Shown one piece after another: positions 1-8,886 of a stretch of 64,000 nucleotides of DNA. The notes under the pieces are model-generated. The model had not been told where the DNA came from and searched no databases. It was given only the letters and a program-made list of their open reading frames with translations. The stretch is taken from positions 62,001-126,000 of the forward strand of contig NZ_JACTVA010000005.1 of assembly GCF_014490485.1 (NCBI RefSeq), in the 5' to 3' direction. Numbering within the stretch: position 1 is the stretch's first letter; each line of letters opens with the position of its first letter. The translations under genes were made by a program, and so were the position numbers. Origin of the DNA: Teichococcus aerophilus (GTDB lineage Bacteria; Pseudomonadota; Alphaproteobacteria; Acetobacterales; Acetobacteraceae).

Positions 1-2
1 TG

Positions 3-668
3 AGCATGGCGCTGGAGCGCAGTGTTCGTTACGACGCCAAGCAGTTCACCTTCCTGGCCAATGTCGTCGATGATCCCGGCGGGCTCTGGGTGATCAAGGA
101 ATCGCGGGTCAAGACCCTGGCCGAGCTCATTGAGAAGGGGAAGTCGGATCGGGGTGCGGTGTCCATCGGCACGACCGGGGTGGGCTCGGATGACCACCTG
201 ATGATCGCGGCGCTTTCCCAGGCCACCGGCGCGCAGTTCAACCACGTGCCCTTCAACGGCTTCGCACCGTTGCAGACCGCGGTGCTGGGCGGCCATGTCG
301 ATATCGGTTGCTTCAACATGAGCGAGGGCCTGCCGGGCTTGCGCGATGGCCGCCTGCGGTGCCTCGGCCTTGCTTCCGCGCAGCGCCTGCCGGTGGTGCA
401 CGATGTGCCGACCTTCAACGAGCAGGGCTTCCAGCTTCAGGCCGGTTCGCAGCGCGGCATCATTGGCCCGCCCGGCCTGCCGGACGATATCAGGAACCGG
501 CTGGTCGGCGCCTTCGAAGCAGCGCTTGCTTCCGCCGCCTTCAAGGCCGAGGCGGAGCGGGTGGACATGCCGATTTCGGCCAAGGTGGGCGATGCCTACC
601 GGCAATCGGTGTTCGCCACCGAGGGCCAGTTGCAGCAGATGTGGGAACGCAGCCCCTGGCGTGACTAA
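3..668 (+). CDS. TctC/Bug-family periplasmic substrate-binding protein, 5' end cut by window
   Basis: The reading frame is already open at the first complete codon, so the N-terminal third with the signal peptide lies outside the window. About 221 residues remain of a family that usually has 310-330. The visible part has the Bug (TctC) fold hallmarks: a GTTGVGSDDHL stretch, an HVPFNG motif that contacts the ligand carboxylate in this family, a GHVDIG strand, and the ASAQRLP...DVPTFNEQGF segment. Family knowledge: these proteins bind small organic acids for tripartite tricarboxylate transporters, but most are orphans without TctA/TctB nearby, and none is seen here. The ligand is unknown. Confidence 0.88.
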   Translation, partial: SMALERSVRYDAKQFTFLANVVDDPGGLWVIKESRVKTLAELIEKGKSDRGAVSIGTTGVGSDDHLMIAALSQATGAQFNHVPFNGFAPLQTAVLGGHVDIGCFNMSEGLPGLRDGRLRCLGLASAQRLPVVHDVPTFNEQGFQLQAGSQRGIIGPPGLPDDIRNRLVGAFEAALASAAFKAEAERVDMPISAKVGDAYRQSVFATEGQLQQMWERSPWRD

Positions 669-678
669 GACATGAGCA

Positions 679-699
679 GGGACCGCCGCCGGCGGTCCC
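679..699 (+). terminator. GC-rich hairpin after the Bug gene
   Basis: GGGACCGCC (679-687) pairs perfectly with GGCGGTCCC (691-699) across a 3-base loop, starting 10 bases after the stop codon. No T-run follows, so termination is inferred from position and stem strength only. Confidence 0.45.
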
Positions 700-766
700 C
701 GCCCAGGCCTTCAGCCGCCACAGCCATGCGGCTTGCATCCCTTTCCCGGAACAATGGATATCAGCG

Positions 767-1477
767 ATGCACACAGAGACCTCGGGCCACGGCCTGCACA
801 TCATGTCCGGCCTTGCGGTCCGGGCAGCGTTCGACAGCGTGATCGTGCCCAGCTTCGAGGCCCGTACCGGCACCAAGCTGCGCGTGGACTGGCTGCCGAC
901 GACGCTGATCATGGAGAAGGTGCCGGCGGGCGAGGGTGCCGATATCCTGGTGCTGGTGAAGGCGGCGATGGACAAGCTGGTGGAGCAGGGCTTCATCGAT
1001 GCGTCCAGCCGCTTGGAACTGGTGCATTCGCGCGTCGGGCTAGCCGTACGCGCGGGGGCGCCACGGCCGGATATCTCCAGCCTCGAGGCCTTCAAGGCGG
1101 CGTTGCTGAATGCGCGGTCCGTCGTCTATTCGCGCGCCGGCGCCAGCGGGATCCACTTCGAGCAGGTGGTGGAGAAGCTGGGCATTGCCGAGGCGGTGCG
1201 GGCGCGTGCCACGGTCATCCCCGCCGGCTTCACCGCCGAGAAGCTGGTGAGCGGCGAGGCCGACCTGGCCGTGCAGCAGATCAGTGAATTGATGGTGGTG
1301 CCGGGGATCGAGATTGTCGGCGCCTTTCCAGACGAAGTGCAGACGGTGACGTCGTTCTCCGCAGCGCTGATGCGCAACGCCCCGAATGCGGAGGCCGGCG
1401 CCCGCTTCCTGGCGACCTTGCAGACGCCGGAAGCGGTGCAGGCCTATCTGGCGGGCGGGGTAGAGCCGGCTTTCTGA
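767..1477 (+). CDS. ModA-like extracellular solute-binding protein without signal peptide
   Basis: This 236-residue protein resembles the molybdate/sulfate-binding ModA superfamily (PBP type II). It has an N-terminal MSGLAVRAAF strand-helix, then EGADILVLVKAAMDKLVEQGFID (ligand-cleft region), SRVGLAVRAGAPRPDISS, a GIHFEQVVEKLGI segment, and GEADLAVQQISELMVVPG near the end, all in the usual order. Family knowledge: such proteins feed ABC importers or act as ligand sensors. No permease or ATPase gene is adjacent, and the ATG at 767 gives no signal peptide, so a periplasmic role is doubtful unless the start is mis-assigned. A cytoplasmic sensor or an orphan binding protein are both possible. Confidence 0.75.
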   Translation: MHTETSGHGLHIMSGLAVRAAFDSVIVPSFEARTGTKLRVDWLPTTLIMEKVPAGEGADILVLVKAAMDKLVEQGFIDASSRLELVHSRVGLAVRAGAPRPDISSLEAFKAALLNARSVVYSRAGASGIHFEQVVEKLGIAEAVRARATVIPAGFTAEKLVSGEADLAVQQISELMVVPGIEIVGAFPDEVQTVTSFSAALMRNAPNAEAGARFLATLQTPEAVQAYLAGGVEPAF

Positions 1478-1498
1478 GGCTGGCTTTGCAGCCGCTTT

Positions 1499-1547
1499 GA
1501 CGGCCCGAGGGCGCCGCCGCCGATGGCGCGGCTTCCCCTGGGCCGTC
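1499..1547. terminator. Imperfect hairpin between convergent genes
   Basis: GACGGCCC (1499-1506) is complementary to GGGCCGTC (1540-1547), with an extra AGGG/CCCT block extending the stem inward. It sits between the plus-strand ModA-like gene and the minus-strand monooxygenase gene and could stop transcription from both sides. Confidence 0.4.
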
Positions 1548-1614
1548 GGTTGAAATGCAGAAATCGAACGGCGTGGTTGTTCTGTCCACGCCCCCTTTGC
1601 GGCAAGGCAGATCT

Positions 1615-2730
1615 TTAGCCGAGTTCGGCACCCAGGCGCTGGCCATAGGCGGCGATGGCCGCACCGGCTGGCCTGCGTTCCCGGTCATAAGCCGCCAGCG
1701 CCTGCTCCAGCGGCAGGTCGCGCAGGTGGCGGCGCAGCGCCAACGCGTCGCCGGCCGCCTTGGCCACGCCCATCGCGGTATGCGGCCGCACGACGAAGGC
1801 GGCATCGCCCAGCAGGGCCAGGGGGCCGGTGGCCATGCGCGGAGCCTCGTAATCGAAAATGGCCTGGACAAAGGGGGCCTGTTCCGCTGCCACCGCGGCG
1901 GCGAAGTCAGGGGGCAGAAGACGCTGTGCATCCACCTGCAGCCCGGCCGCCCTTTGCGCCGGCATCTGCCCTGGCGCCAGGGAGAAGGGATGCGTGCGGC
2001 CCGAGCCATCCGTCAGCACCGCCGCAAGCTCTGCCTCGGCGACGCGGCGATACCAGACCCAGTTGTAGCGCCTTGCGCCGCGCTGCATCTCCCCACCCGG
2101 CCCGGTGACGGAGTAGCCGAGGATGTGGGAGCCCGGCATCATGAAAAAGGCGAAGCGGTCCAGCAGCGCGTCCGCCGCGGACTGCGGCAACGCGGCCTCC
2201 GGCACCAGGCCGCGCCAGGCGACGTAGCCGGCGTAGCGGGTGGGGGAGGGCTGTGCCGTCACCACCGGCCGCAGCACGGAGCCGATGCCATCGGCGCCCA
2301 GCACCAGCTCCGCATCCTCGCTGCTGCCATCGGCAAAGTGCAGCGCCGCGCCGGTGTCCGTTCGCGCGGCACCGCTGACGGACCGGCCCAGGCGGTAATC
2401 CGCGTCCCCCAGCCGGGCGCGCACGGCGCTGTAAAGGTAGTCCCAGGACAGTTGCATCTGCGGCGTGACCTGGCGGTGGACGATGCCGCCGGCCCGGTCC
2501 AGCGTGATGCGGTCCCGCGCCACGACGCCGACCTTGACCACATCCTCGGCGCCGATGGCGCGCAGGACATCGAACACTTCCCGCTGCGGCACCAGCCCGG
2601 CGCCACGGCCTTCCAGCCCACCGGCCGAACGTTCAAACACCTGGACCTCGTGCCCATCCTGCCGCAGCAGGATGGCGGCGAACAGGCCCCCGAGGGAGCC
2701 GCCCGCGATGGCGATGCGCAGCTTTCTCAC
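1615..2730 (-). CDS. FAD-dependent aromatic-type monooxygenase
   Basis: The 371-residue product belongs to the p-hydroxybenzoate-hydroxylase-like flavoprotein monooxygenases. It starts with a Rossmann dinucleotide motif ([14 protein letters not shown]), has the DG motif [14 protein letters not shown] in the middle and the GD motif [19 protein letters not shown] near residue 315. The preferred start is a GTG at 2730, which overlaps the stop of the upstream MFS gene as GTGA and puts the Rossmann motif directly at the N-terminus; a longer in-frame ORF upstream adds only arginine-rich sequence. Translational coupling to the transporter suggests joint uptake or efflux and hydroxylation of the same small molecule. 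The substrate is not deducible. Confidence 0.85.
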   Translation of the reverse strand: MRKLRIAIAGGSLGGLFAAILLRQDGHEVQVFERSAGGLEGRGAGLVPQREVFDVLRAIGAEDVVKVGVVARDRITLDRAGGIVHRQVTPQMQLSWDYLYSAVRARLGDADYRLGRSVSGAARTDTGAALHFADGSSEDAELVLGADGIGSVLRPVVTAQPSPTRYAGYVAWRGLVPEAALPQSAADALLDRFAFFMMPGSHILGYSVTGPGGEMQRGARRYNWVWYRRVAEAELAAVLTDGSGRTHPFSLAPGQMPAQRAAGLQVDAQRLLPPDFAAAVAAEQAPFVQAIFDYEAPRMATGPLALLGDAAFVVRPHTAMGVAKAAGDALALRRHLRDLPLEQALAAYDRERRPAGAAIAAYGQRLGAELG

Positions 2731-3986
2731 CGGACCGGCTCCCTGCTGTTGCGGGCCAGGACTTCCAGCAGCAGCGCCAGACCGGCCAGGGCGCCGCCGA
2801 AGGCGCAGACAGCGGCCCAGCCGCCAAGGTCCCACGCCATCATCGCGCCAGCGGAGCCCGCGGCACCGCCGAGGAACATGCCCGTCATGAACACGGTGTT
2901 AAGACGGCTGCGGGCTTCGGGCTGCAGCGCGTAAATGACGTGCTGGTTGGAGACGAGCGCGCTCTGCACACCGAAGTCGAGGATGATGACGCCGACGACC
3001 AGCCCGGCGAGCCCCGGCCAGGCGCCAAACACCAGCCAGGAGGCAAGGCTGAGCAGGGCGCCGAGGCCGATGACCAGGCGAGGGCCGCGCCGGTCGGCCA
3101 GCTTGCCGGCCAAGGGCGCCGCCGCGATGCCCACCGCGCCGATGACGCCGAACAAGCCAGCCACCTCCGCCCCCAGGGCGAAAGGCGGCTGTTCCAGCCG
3201 CAGCGCCAGCACCGTCCAGAAGGCGGAGAAGGAGGCGAACAAGGCAGCCTGCATCAACGTCGCCTGCCGGAGCGCCCGGTGGGCGCGCCACAGTTGCAGC
3301 AGGGAGCGCAGGGCGGCGCCGTAGCTGATGGCGGCCACCGCCGGGCGGCGGGGCAGGGCCGCCGCCATCAGCGCGGCGGCGCCGAGTGCCATAGGCACGG
3401 CCAGCCAGAACATCGCCCGCCAGCCACCATGGGCTGAGACGAAGCCGCCCAGCGTGCGGCTGAGCAGGATGCCGGCCAGCACGCCGCCCATGACGGTGCC
3501 GACCGTGGCGCCGCGCCGTGACGGGGCCGCCAGATGCGCGGCGAAGGGCACGATCTGCTGCGCCACCGTGGCGGCCATGCCGACCAGCAGCGAGGCCAGC
3601 ACCAGCACCGGCGCGCTTGGCGCCATGGCCGCCAGGGCCAGCGCGCCGGCCAGCACCAGGAACTGGCCGACGATGAGCCGCTTCTGATCCAGCAGATCGC
3701 CCAGGGGCAGCAGCAGGAACAGGCTGGCGGCGTAGCCCAATTGCGTGGCGGTGGGGATCAGCGCCGTGGCGCCGGAGCCGGCGAAATCCTGCCCGATGAT
3801 GCCGAGCATGGGCTGGTTGTAGTAGATGTTGGCGACGGCGACGCCGGCCGCTGCCGCCATGGCGAAGGTCAGCCCGGCGCCGAGGCCGGGGTGCTGCCCG
3901 GCACTCTCCCGCGGCGTATCCGGCGGCGTGCGCGGCTCGATGGAACCAGGGGGCGTCCGGAGGTTGGCGATGGGGACATTCAGCAC
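2727..3986 (-). CDS. MFS transporter
   Basis: A 12-helix major facilitator permease of about 419 residues. Helix 1 ([22 protein letters not shown]) is followed by the loop-2/3 signature [14 protein letters not shown] and by [15 protein letters not shown] in the second half, which is the repeat of that signature. It resembles the drug/metabolite MFS group that carries a YYNQP motif in helix 1. GTG at 3986 is chosen because AAAGGA lies 9 bases upstream; another GTG at 4013 would add nine residues. It is the first gene of a two-gene operon with the flavin monooxygenase and diverges from a LysR gene that probably controls it. Confidence 0.85.
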   Translation of the reverse strand: MLNVPIANLRTPPGSIEPRTPPDTPRESAGQHPGLGAGLTFAMAAAAGVAVANIYYNQPMLGIIGQDFAGSGATALIPTATQLGYAASLFLLLPLGDLLDQKRLIVGQFLVLAGALALAAMAPSAPVLVLASLLVGMAATVAQQIVPFAAHLAAPSRRGATVGTVMGGVLAGILLSRTLGGFVSAHGGWRAMFWLAVPMALGAAALMAAALPRRPAVAAISYGAALRSLLQLWRAHRALRQATLMQAALFASFSAFWTVLALRLEQPPFALGAEVAGLFGVIGAVGIAAAPLAGKLADRRGPRLVIGLGALLSLASWLVFGAWPGLAGLVVGVIILDFGVQSALVSNQHVIYALQPEARSRLNTVFMTGMFLGGAAGSAGAMMAWDLGGWAAVCAFGGALAGLALLLEVLARNSREPVR

Positions 3987-4065
3987 GACGGGGTTTCCTT
4001 TCGCTGTGCCCACAAGCTGGAAGCATAACGTCCGCCGATGTAGATGCTGATCTGGTTAAGGCGGT

Positions 4066-4082
4066 ATAACACTTTCGGTTAT
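4066..4082. promoter_or_regulatory. LysR-type operator candidate
   Basis: ATAAC (4066-4070) and GTTAT (4078-4082) form a perfect inverted repeat with a 7-base spacer, which gives the T-N11-A layout typical of LysR sites. It overlaps the start codon of the LysR gene and lies in the shared divergent region with the MFS gene, so autoregulation plus control of the transporter is a reasonable inference. Confidence 0.45.
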
Positions 4083-4962
4083 GATCGATCTCACCCACGT
4101 CGCTGTCCTGGTCGAGGCCGTGCAAGGCGGCAGCCTGGCCGCCGCTGCACGCCGCCTGCGCATCACGCCCATGCTGGCCTCCCGCCGCCTGGCCGAGTTG
4201 GAGGAGGAAGTGGGCGTGCGGCTGGTGCACCGGACCACGCGGTCCCTGGCACTGACGGCGGAGGGCGAGGCGTTCTTCCCCCATGCCCAAGCATTGCTGG
4301 AGGAGGAGGCAACAGCGCGCGCGGTGGTGCGCCCGGTCTCGGCCGGAGTGTCGGGGCTGCTGCGGATGACGGCTTCGGTGCCCTTCGGCCGCAAGGTCGT
4401 GGCACCGCTGGTGCCCGAGGTGCTGCGCGAGCATCCGGGCCTGCAGATCGACCTGCTGTTGAGCGACAGTATCGTCGACATCGTGGCGCAGGGGCTGGAC
4501 CTTGCCATTCGAATCGCGCCGCTGCGGGACAATGCGCTGGTGGCCCGGCGCGTGGCGGACAATCCGCGGGGGCTGTATGCCGCGCCGGCCTACCTGGCCG
4601 AGCACGGCGCGCTGGCGACGCTGGCGGACCTGGCCCGGCACCGTTGCCTGGCACTGACGGGAACCGGCCACTGGTCGTTCCTGGTGGAGGGCAAGGTGGT
4701 GCGCCAGCGCATCTCCGGGCCATTCACCTCCAGCTCGGTCGAGGCGTTGCACCAGGCCTGTCTGGGCGGGCTCGGCATCGCGTTGCTATCGGGCTGGGAT
4801 GTGAGGGAGGAGGTCGCGATCGGCCACCTGCTGCCCTTGCCACTGGATGTGGCGGAGCCGGAGCCACTCTCGATCTGGGCGGTCTATCCCACGGCACGGC
4901 TGGTGCCGCCGAAGGTACGGCTGTTCGTCGCGGCGCTGGAAGCGCGCCTGCGGGCGGGGTGA
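4081..4962 (+). CDS. LysR-family transcriptional regulator
   Basis: 293 residues, normal for the family. The N-terminal winged HTH (about residues 1-60) reads as FVEAVQGGSLAAAA-like helix, then SRRLAELEEEVGVRL and HRTTRSLALTAEGEAF, all classic LysR positions. The rest is the periplasmic-binding-protein-like effector domain, with the family segment FGRKVVAPLVPEVLREHPGL at the start and PGL/ALLSGWDV near the end. It is transcribed away from the MFS/monooxygenase operon across a gap of under 100 bases, the usual arrangement for a LysR regulator and its target. The effector is unknown. Confidence 0.92.
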   Translation: MIDLTHVAVLVEAVQGGSLAAAARRLRITPMLASRRLAELEEEVGVRLVHRTTRSLALTAEGEAFFPHAQALLEEEATARAVVRPVSAGVSGLLRMTASVPFGRKVVAPLVPEVLREHPGLQIDLLLSDSIVDIVAQGLDLAIRIAPLRDNALVARRVADNPRGLYAAPAYLAEHGALATLADLARHRCLALTGTGHWSFLVEGKVVRQRISGPFTSSSVEALHQACLGGLGIALLSGWDVREEVAIGHLLPLPLDVAEPEPLSIWAVYPTARLVPPKVRLFVAALEARLRAG

Positions 4963-5066
4963 CCCTGGTATACCAGCCACGTCACCGTGTTTAATTTGAC
5001 ATAAGATATGTTATGCGTCTTGACTGGTAGCGAGGGAACCGGCGCCTGACGGGCCGGCCCCCCGCC

Positions 5067-6230
5067 TCAATACGAGCGCGGCATGCCCAGGACGTGTTCG
5101 CCCAGATAGGACAGGATCAGGTTGGTGCTGATCGGCGCCACCTGGTACAGCCGCGTCTCGCGGAACTTGCGCTCCACGTCGTATTCCTCAGCGAAGCCGA
5201 AGCCGCCGAAGGTTTGCACGCAGGCCTCGCCGGCCGCCCAGCTCGCCTCCGCGGCCAGCATCTTGCCCATATTGGCTTCTTCGCCTGGCCGCTCGCCGCG
5301 CTCGAATTTCTCCAGTCCCTTTTGGACGATAGCCTCGGCGGCGCGCATCTGGGCGTAGGCGCGCGCGATGGGGAACTGCACGCCCTGGTTCTGCCCGATC
5401 GGCCGGCCGAACAGGACACGTTCCTTGGCGTAGTTCACGGCCTTCTCGATGAACCACTTGGCATCGCCGATGCACTCGCTGGCGATCAGCAGGCGCTCGG
5501 CATTCATGCCGTCCAGGATGTAGCGGAACCCCTTCCCTTCCTCACCGACCAGGTTCTCCGCCGGCACCTCCATGTTGTCGAAGAAGACCTCGCAGGAATT
5601 GTGGTTCATCATCGTGCGGATGGGGCGGATGGTCAGGCCCTTGCCCAGCACCGTGCGCATATCGACGATGAAGGTGGAGAGGCCTTCGGTCTTTTTCGCC
5701 ACCTGGTCGCGCGGCGTGGTGCGCGCCAGCAGCAGCATCAGGTCCGAGTGCTCGGCCCGGCTGGTCCAGATCTTCTGGCCGTTGACGATGTAGGTGCTGC
5801 CTTGCTTCTTCGCGAAGGTGCGCAGCGACGTCGTGTCGGTGCCGCTGGTGGGCTCGGTTACGCCGAAGGCCTGCAGGCGCAGCTCGCCACTGGCGATCTT
5901 GGGCAGGTATTCCGCCTTCTGCTGCGCGCTGCCGTGCCGCAGGATGGTGCCCATGATGTACATCTGCGCGTGGCAGGCGGCGCCGTTGCAGCCCTGGCGC
6001 TGCACTTCTTCCAGGATGGCAGCGGCGGCGGAAAGCCCCAGCCCGGCGCCGCCATACTCCTCGGGGATCAGCGCGGCGAGATAGCCGGCCTCCGTCAGCG
6101 CCTGCACGAACTCGGTCGGGTAGCCGCGGACTTCGTCCAGCTTGCGCCAGTATTCGCCAGGAAAGCGCGCGCAGAGCTTGGCGACTTCCTCCCGGACCTC
6201 GGCGTGAGAATCGGCTTGAGACTCTGTCAT
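5067..6230 (-). CDS. Acyl-CoA dehydrogenase family protein
   Basis: 387 residues covering the three ACAD domains: an N-terminal helical domain to about residue 115, a beta domain with the FAD/substrate signature FGVTEPTSGTDT, and a C-terminal helical domain with RVLFGRPIGQNQGVQ and the flavin-contacting QTFGGFGFAEEYDVER. The start at 6230 (MTESQ) is preferred over an upstream ATG that would add 25 non-conserved residues. Oddity: the usual C-terminal catalytic Glu (in YEGT) is replaced by a VAPIST stretch. A glutamate in GMNAERLL sits where isovaleryl-CoA dehydrogenases carry their base, so it may serve instead. The gene stands alone, convergent with the LysR gene upstream in the window. Confidence 0.88.
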   Translation of the reverse strand: MTESQADSHAEVREEVAKLCARFPGEYWRKLDEVRGYPTEFVQALTEAGYLAALIPEEYGGAGLGLSAAAAILEEVQRQGCNGAACHAQMYIMGTILRHGSAQQKAEYLPKIASGELRLQAFGVTEPTSGTDTTSLRTFAKKQGSTYIVNGQKIWTSRAEHSDLMLLLARTTPRDQVAKKTEGLSTFIVDMRTVLGKGLTIRPIRTMMNHNSCEVFFDNMEVPAENLVGEEGKGFRYILDGMNAERLLIASECIGDAKWFIEKAVNYAKERVLFGRPIGQNQGVQFPIARAYAQMRAAEAIVQKGLEKFERGERPGEEANMGKMLAAEASWAAGEACVQTFGGFGFAEEYDVERKFRETRLYQVAPISTNLILSYLGEHVLGMPRSY

Positions 6231-6332
6231 GGCTTGGCCGTTGTGCTCCCTGGCGCTTCTTCGTGGCTGTGGACCGCCGGGCATGTTGCCCCGTGGCGGG
6301 AGCATGCGCCATCGACAATCCCGGTCTAGCTC

Positions 6333-7277
6333 CTATGCCGGGCCGCTAACGCTGCCGAGCAATTTTCCGTCCCACACCCCTTCCCGCACCATGTCCGTCA
6401 CTTCCTGATACAGGATGGCCTCGAAGCGCTGGACGGCGAGCGAAGCCTTGCGGCCCATGGGCCGGGCGATGACCAGCTTACGCGACAGATGCGGGTCCAC
6501 CACCGAACAGGCGGTCAGGATGCCGGCGGCAATGTCCTGGTGCACCGCTGGCATGGGCAGCACCGTAGCGCCCAGGCCGCGCGCCACCAGCCCCTTGAGG
6601 ATCTGCAGCGCATCAGCCTCGACTGGAATCTTGAGGGTGATGCCACGGCGGCGCGCCTCGTTCTCGATCAGGATGCGCAGGCCGTGCTGCGGGCCGGGGA
6701 GGATCAGGTTCTGTGCCGCCATCTCATCGAAGGAAATGGCATCGTGCGGGCCGCGCCTCGATTGCGCGGAGGCGATGAAGTAGAGGTTCTCGACCAGCAG
6801 GGGGGAGAAGCGGATATTCGCCCCCTGCTCCGACCCGTAGATCACCGCGATGTCGATCTCGCCGCTATGTAGCCATTCCAGCAGGTAGCCGCTGAAGGCG
6901 GTGGCCACGCGCAGGCGGACTTCCGGGTAGCGTTGCAGGAAGCGCTCGACCAGCCTTGTGGCCAGCACGTCGCCCACCGTGGGCGGCACGCCGAGGATGA
7001 CCTGGCCGCGCACTACGCCGGCTTCCAGGCTGAGGTCGGCGCGTGTCTCCTCGATCTGACGGAGGATGCTGCCCGCGCGCACCCGCAGCAATTCGCCGGC
7101 ATGGGTCAGCACCATGCCCCTGCCATGCCGGGTGAACAGCGTGACCTTCAGGTCCTCTTCCAGCATGCGGATCTGCCGGCTCAACGCCGGCTGGACGATG
7201 CGCAGGCGGTCAGAGGCCTTGCTCAGGCTGCCGAGCTCCGCGACCTGGACGAAGGTGTTGAGCTGCTTGAGGTCCAT
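6333..7277 (-). CDS. LysR-family transcriptional regulator
   Basis: 314 residues. The start MDLKQLNTFVQVAELGSL, followed by ASDRLRIVQPALSRQIRMLE and FTRHGRGMVLTHAGE, is a textbook LysR winged HTH. The effector domain begins at about residue 90 with VRGQVILGVPPTVG. It resembles the CbbR/Nac-like group in the residues around the HTH, which is common for regulators of organic-acid use. It diverges from the ThDP-decarboxylase/cupin operon starting at 7378 and probably regulates it; the 100-base gap contains an AT-rich promoter-like patch. Confidence 0.92.
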   Translation of the reverse strand: MDLKQLNTFVQVAELGSLSKASDRLRIVQPALSRQIRMLEEDLKVTLFTRHGRGMVLTHAGELLRVRAGSILRQIEETRADLSLEAGVVRGQVILGVPPTVGDVLATRLVERFLQRYPEVRLRVATAFSGYLLEWLHSGEIDIAVIYGSEQGANIRFSPLLVENLYFIASAQSRRGPHDAISFDEMAAQNLILPGPQHGLRILIENEARRRGITLKIPVEADALQILKGLVARGLGATVLPMPAVHQDIAAGILTACSVVDPHLSRKLVIARPMGRKASLAVQRFEAILYQEVTDMVREGVWDGKLLGSVSGPA

Positions 7278-7314
7278 GTACCATCTAATTTCGGCATAGC
7301 TCGTTGCGCAATAT

Positions 7315-7320
7315 TATAAT
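7315..7320 (+). promoter_or_regulatory. Consensus -10 element for the decarboxylase operon
   Basis: TATAAT occurs in the divergent region 58 bases before the decarboxylase start codon, in an otherwise GC-rich context. No good -35 box lies 17 bases upstream, which fits an activator-dependent promoter; a TTGCGCAA palindrome (7304-7311) overlaps the expected activator position. Confidence 0.4.
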
Positions 7321-7377
7321 TCCGCAGCCGACGCCACGTTCGTAAAGCTCCTCCTGTTCCGAACCGAGAGGAAGCGC

Positions 7378-7917
7378 ATGGCACCGGATCTCGCGGGCGC
7401 AACCGCGCCGGGCTGGCAGAGGGACGTGTTCGACGTTCTGAAAGCCGCCCAGGTCAAGCACGTCGTGTATGTGCCAGATGCCGGCCATTCCACGGCGATC
7501 CGGCTGGCGGAGGCCGATCCCTCCATCACCTCCGTCGTGCTGACGACCGAACAGGAAGGCATCGGCTACCTCGCCGGCGCCTGGCTGGGCGGAGAGCGGG
7601 GCGCGCTGCTGATGCAGTCCAGCGGCGTCGGCAATTGCATCAACACGCTGGCGCTGCAGGCATGTACCCGGTTTCCGCTGTTGATGGTGGTCACCATGCG
7701 TGGGGACTGGGCGGAGTTCAACCAGTGGCAGAACCCGATGGGCCAGGCGGCGGAAGCCGCGTTGCGGCTGATGGGCGTGCTCACCTGGCGCGCGGATGAC
7801 CCGAAGGACGTCGCGCCCCTGCTGCGTGGCGCCGCGACCATGGCGTTCGATGGCGATGCCGCTTGCGCGGTGCTGCTCGGCCAGCGGCTGATCGGTGAGA
7901 AGGAGTGGCTGAAATGA
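7378..7917 (+). CDS. ThDP-dependent decarboxylase, PYR-domain (alpha) subunit
   Basis: 179 residues corresponding to the N-terminal PYR domain of ThDP enzymes (TPP_enzyme_N). VVLTTEQEGIGYLAGAW carries the conserved glutamate that activates the cofactor, followed by LLMQSSGVGNCINTLAL, which closely matches ComD-type sulfopyruvate and phosphonopyruvate decarboxylase alpha chains. The following gene supplies the pyrophosphate-binding half, so this is a split alpha/beta decarboxylase of a short 2-oxo acid. GAGAGGAAG lies 5-10 bases before the ATG. It is probably co-transcribed with the next two genes under the divergent LysR. The exact substrate (sulfopyruvate, phosphonopyruvate or another oxo acid) cannot be read from the sequence. 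Confidence 0.85.
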   Translation: MAPDLAGATAPGWQRDVFDVLKAAQVKHVVYVPDAGHSTAIRLAEADPSITSVVLTTEQEGIGYLAGAWLGGERGALLMQSSGVGNCINTLALQACTRFPLLMVVTMRGDWAEFNQWQNPMGQAAEAALRLMGVLTWRADDPKDVAPLLRGAATMAFDGDAACAVLLGQRLIGEKEWLK

Positions 7918-8501
7918 CCGCGGGCGGCACTCTCGACCGGCGCGCCGTCGTTGCCGGATTGCTGCGGGACCGGGGCGAGCTGCTCGTCATCACCGGTCTT
8001 GGCTCTCCGTCCTACGACGTGATGGCGGCGGGCGACCATGACGGGAATTTCTATCTCTGGGCCGCCATGGGCAGCGCGGCGATGGTGGGGCTGGGCCTTG
8101 CTCTGGCGCGGCCCGATCGGCCCGTCATGGTGGTGACAGGCGATGGCGAGCAACTGATGGGCTTCGGCGCCCTGGCGACCATCGCGCTGCGGGCGCCGCG
8201 CAACCTGAGCATCGTCATCCTCGACAACGGGCATTTCGGCGAGACCGGCATGCAGCCGAGCCATGCGGGCCAGGGGCTGGAGTTCAGCCGAGTGGCCGAG
8301 GCGATCGGCTTTCCCAAGGTCGATCTCGTCACCGACATGCAGGGCGTCCCGCCGCTGCGGCAGCGCGTGCAGGCCTGCGAAAGCCTGAACCTGGCGGTGG
8401 TGAAGATCGCGGCGGAGAACCTGCCGCGCGCCCTGCCGCCGCGTGACGGCGTCCATGTGAAGAACCGCTTCCGCATGGCCCTCGGCCACGCACCTGCCTG
8501 A
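7914..8501 (+). CDS. ThDP-dependent decarboxylase, PP-domain (beta) subunit
   Basis: 195 residues. The ThDP/Mg-binding motif is clear: VVTGDGEQLMGFGALATI followed about 25 residues later by VILDNGHFG, the GDG...N signature. MGSAAMVGLGLALARPDRPV precedes it as in ComE and other split beta chains. The ATG at 7914 overlaps the alpha-subunit stop as ATGA and has AGGAG 8 bases upstream; a GTG at 7905 is less likely. Coupled translation supports a stoichiometric alpha/beta complex. Confidence 0.87.
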   Translation: MTAGGTLDRRAVVAGLLRDRGELLVITGLGSPSYDVMAAGDHDGNFYLWAAMGSAAMVGLGLALARPDRPVMVVTGDGEQLMGFGALATIALRAPRNLSIVILDNGHFGETGMQPSHAGQGLEFSRVAEAIGFPKVDLVTDMQGVPPLRQRVQACESLNLAVVKIAAENLPRALPPRDGVHVKNRFRMALGHAPA

Positions 8502-8514
8502 GGATGACGCTGCC

Positions 8515-8886
8515 ATGACGCAAGCCGACGAGTTCCACCATCTGGACGCCACGACCAGCGGTATCGAGCGTGAGCTGGCGCCCGGCCTCGCCGCGCGGAT
8601 CTTCGCCGGTGAGCACGCCATGCTTTCCATCGTGACCATCGCGCCGAATGCCGAAGGCCGGGTCCATGCACATCCGGAAGAACAATGGGGCGTGCTGCTG
8701 GAAGGCAGCGCCACCCGCGTGCAGGGCGACGAGGAGATCGCGGTCCGGAAGGGCGATTTCTGGCGGACGCCCGGCGGCGTGCCGCACACCATGCGGGCGG
8801 GGCCGGAAGGCGCGCGGGTGCTGGACATCTTCAGCCCGCCGCGGCCGGAATACCGTGTGCCGGGCTCCGGCTTCGGCATTGCGTGA
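8515..8886 (+). CDS. Cupin-domain protein
   Basis: 123 residues forming a single cupin barrel. The first metal motif is VHAHPEEQWGVLLEG (two His and a Glu), the second is GDFWRTPGGVPHTMRAG (His). Such small cupins act as isomerases, dioxygenases or sugar/oxo-acid binders; no specific class can be given. It follows the decarboxylase beta gene by 13 bases and is likely part of the same operon, so it may process the aldehyde or the oxo acid of that reaction. Confidence 0.82.
   Translation: MTQADEFHHLDATTSGIERELAPGLAARIFAGEHAMLSIVTIAPNAEGRVHAHPEEQWGVLLEGSATRVQGDEEIAVRKGDFWRTPGGVPHTMRAGPEGARVLDIFSPPRPEYRVPGSGFGIA

Noticed and set aside
2899-4752. Minus-strand open frame of 617 codons spanning the MFS and LysR genes
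   Set aside because: It is the third-position frame of the MFS gene joined to the antisense of LysR; Arg/Gly/His-rich with no domain.
4991-5017. CATAA/TTATG inverted repeat in the convergent gap after the LysR gene
   Set aside because: Arms of only 5 bases in a gap between two gene ends; too weak to call a site.
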